Shown here: positions 63,086-64,000 of the stretch, one piece after another
Layout of the letters: each line of letters starts with the position of its first letter
Position numbering within the stretch: the first letter of the stretch is position 1
NCBI GenBank assembly: GCA_964370195.1
Contig: CAYJIH010000003.1
Location: 62,001-126,000 of the forward strand
DNA: 64,000 nt
From: JAAYCI01 sp964370195
Lineage (GTDB): Bacteria > Bacillota > Clostridia > Oscillospirales > Ruminococcaceae
Direction of reading: 5' to 3'
Position numbers and translations under genes: made by a program
The notes under the pieces: generated by a model
Told to the model about the DNA's origin: nothing
What the model saw: the letters and a program-made list of their open reading frames with translations, nothing else
Databases searched by the model: none

Positions 63086-64000
63086 ATGGCAGAGGTGCTA
63101 AGTCAAAGTCAAATTGACAGTTTACTGAATAACTTAAATAGCAGCAGCGACTCGCTAGATACCATTGAAAAGAAAGAAGAAACGCGCGTTAAAGAGTATG
63201 ATTTTTACTCTCCTAAAAAGTTCACCAAAGAACAGCTTCGCACCATTGATAGTTTGCATGAGCATATTGCACGCATGGTATCCTCCTATTTTTCCGGTAT
63301 TTTGCGTGTGTTTTGTGAGGCAGAAGTTATCCAAGTGGAAGAACAACGCTACTATGAATATAACAATGCACTGCCAGATACGGCCTTGATTGGTTTGATC
63401 GATTTAAAACCCAACAACATCAACTTGCCAGAATCCACCTTGATGCTTGACATGTCAAACAATCTTTCTTTCTTCCTGATTGACCGATTGCTTGGCGGCA
63501 GTGGCTCTGATTCTGTTTTAACCCGAGATTTTACAGATATAGAGCTTGCCATCATGGACGATATCTATGTAAAAATTACAAATTTTGTTGTAGAATCTTG
63601 GAAAGACCACATGGATATTGAAGGCGAGCTTGCCAGCATTGAAACAAATCCGCGTCTTATCCAAGTATATGCACCGGAAGATATTGTTGTCATCTGCGTG
63701 CTTAATGTAAAACTGCGCGATACCGAAGGCACTTTGTCGGTTTGCATTCCGGCACTAGGGCTAGAAAACTATCTAAGCGAATTTACATCCAAACACTCTA
63801 AAGTATCCCATAAGGTTACAAACGAGCGATTAGAAACCATGCGGCACACTGTTATTAAGGATGCTTTGTCCGACAGTGACCTATCCATAACCGCTATTTT
63901 CGACGAAACAAGCATTGAGCTACATGAGGCATTGCGTTTGCGTCCAAACGACATTATCCCACTTTCACGGCCTTTGGATGGCGTTGTTCATATCAATGTT
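63086..64000 (+). CDS. fliM: Flagellar motor switch protein FliM (3' end beyond the window)
   Basis: The first 305 residues of FliM are in the window. The N-terminal CheY-binding motif VLSQSQIDSLLNNL is present, then the middle domain with LGGSGSDSVLTRDFTDIELAIMDDIYVKITNFVVESWKD and the C-terminal start of the SPOA domain (EALRLRPNDIIPLSRPLDG). The start follows GGGGGTGG. It directly follows motB at a 60-base gap: the fliL gene that usually lies here is missing. Confidence 0.95.
   Translation, partial: MAEVLSQSQIDSLLNNLNSSSDSLDTIEKKEETRVKEYDFYSPKKFTKEQLRTIDSLHEHIARMVSSYFSGILRVFCEAEVIQVEEQRYYEYNNALPDTALIGLIDLKPNNINLPESTLMLDMSNNLSFFLIDRLLGGSGSDSVLTRDFTDIELAIMDDIYVKITNFVVESWKDHMDIEGELASIETNPRLIQVYAPEDIVVICVLNVKLRDTEGTLSVCIPALGLENYLSEFTSKHSKVSHKVTNERLETMRHTVIKDALSDSDLSITAIFDETSIELHEALRLRPNDIIPLSRPLDGVVHINV

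Overview
The window is a chromosomal segment of an anaerobic, flagellated bacterium of the phylum Bacillota, almost certainly class Clostridia. The evidence is a T-box leader before pheST, the clostridial glycerol-3-phosphate oxidation operon with a DUF1667 protein, the DUF6470-fliW-csrA and fliK-flgD-TIGR02530-flgE-flbD-motAB-fliM gene orders, IreB, a DnaD/DnaI primosome pair and a CD1871A-type CXXC protein. Order and family cannot be fixed from the sequence alone. No rRNA, tRNA, insertion sequence, prophage or CRISPR array was found. A run of 100 N at 37871-37970 is an assembly gap inside a tandem repeat.

Positions 1-38964 are a mosaic of short housekeeping operons on both strands. In order: the start of a chemoreceptor (minus), an acetyltransferase, a four-gene glycerol operon ending in glpK, xpt, an alpha/beta hydrolase, prfB without the usual frameshift site, a 3D-domain cell-wall protein, alr, ptsI without ptsH, a zinc-ribbon protein, an Rrf2 regulator with cysK, a malic enzyme, a redox group (yqeB, TlpA-like lipoprotein, 50-residue CXXC protein, membrane 4Fe-4S protein), a low-complexity membrane protein, rpmB, murC, a large polytopic membrane protein, acpS, pheST, ireB, dnaI/dnaD, a divergent cysteine-synthase paralogue, a DivIVA-like coiled-coil protein, a TtcA-like PP-loop ATPase, rplM-rpsI, a MATE transporter, and a ParA ATPase coupled to a ComFB-domain protein with a proline-rich repeat linker.

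Positions 39172-64000 are a flagellar locus read on the plus strand. The first part (flgM, flgN, flgK, flgL, DUF6470, fliW, csrA, a FlgN/FliT-like gene, fliD, fliS) covers late export, filament cap, export chaperones and the FliW-CsrA translational switch. It is interrupted by one antisense PilZ-like gene and ends at a strong terminator. A second promoter then drives flgB, flgC, fliE, fliF, fliG, fliH, fliI, fliJ, fliK, flgD, a TIGR02530 protein, flgE, flbD, motA, motB and fliM, which runs off the window. These encode the rod, MS ring, switch, export ATPase, hook and stator. fliL is absent from its usual place between motB and fliM.

The least-explained items are the ParA/ComFB pair divergent from flgM, two mutually exclusive perfect hairpins between flgE and flbD, the antisense degenerate PilZ gene, the divergent cysteine synthase, and the recurrence of 21-bp in-frame tandem repeats in three unrelated genes. 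Several promoters carry an extended -10 (TGG or TGC before the hexamer).
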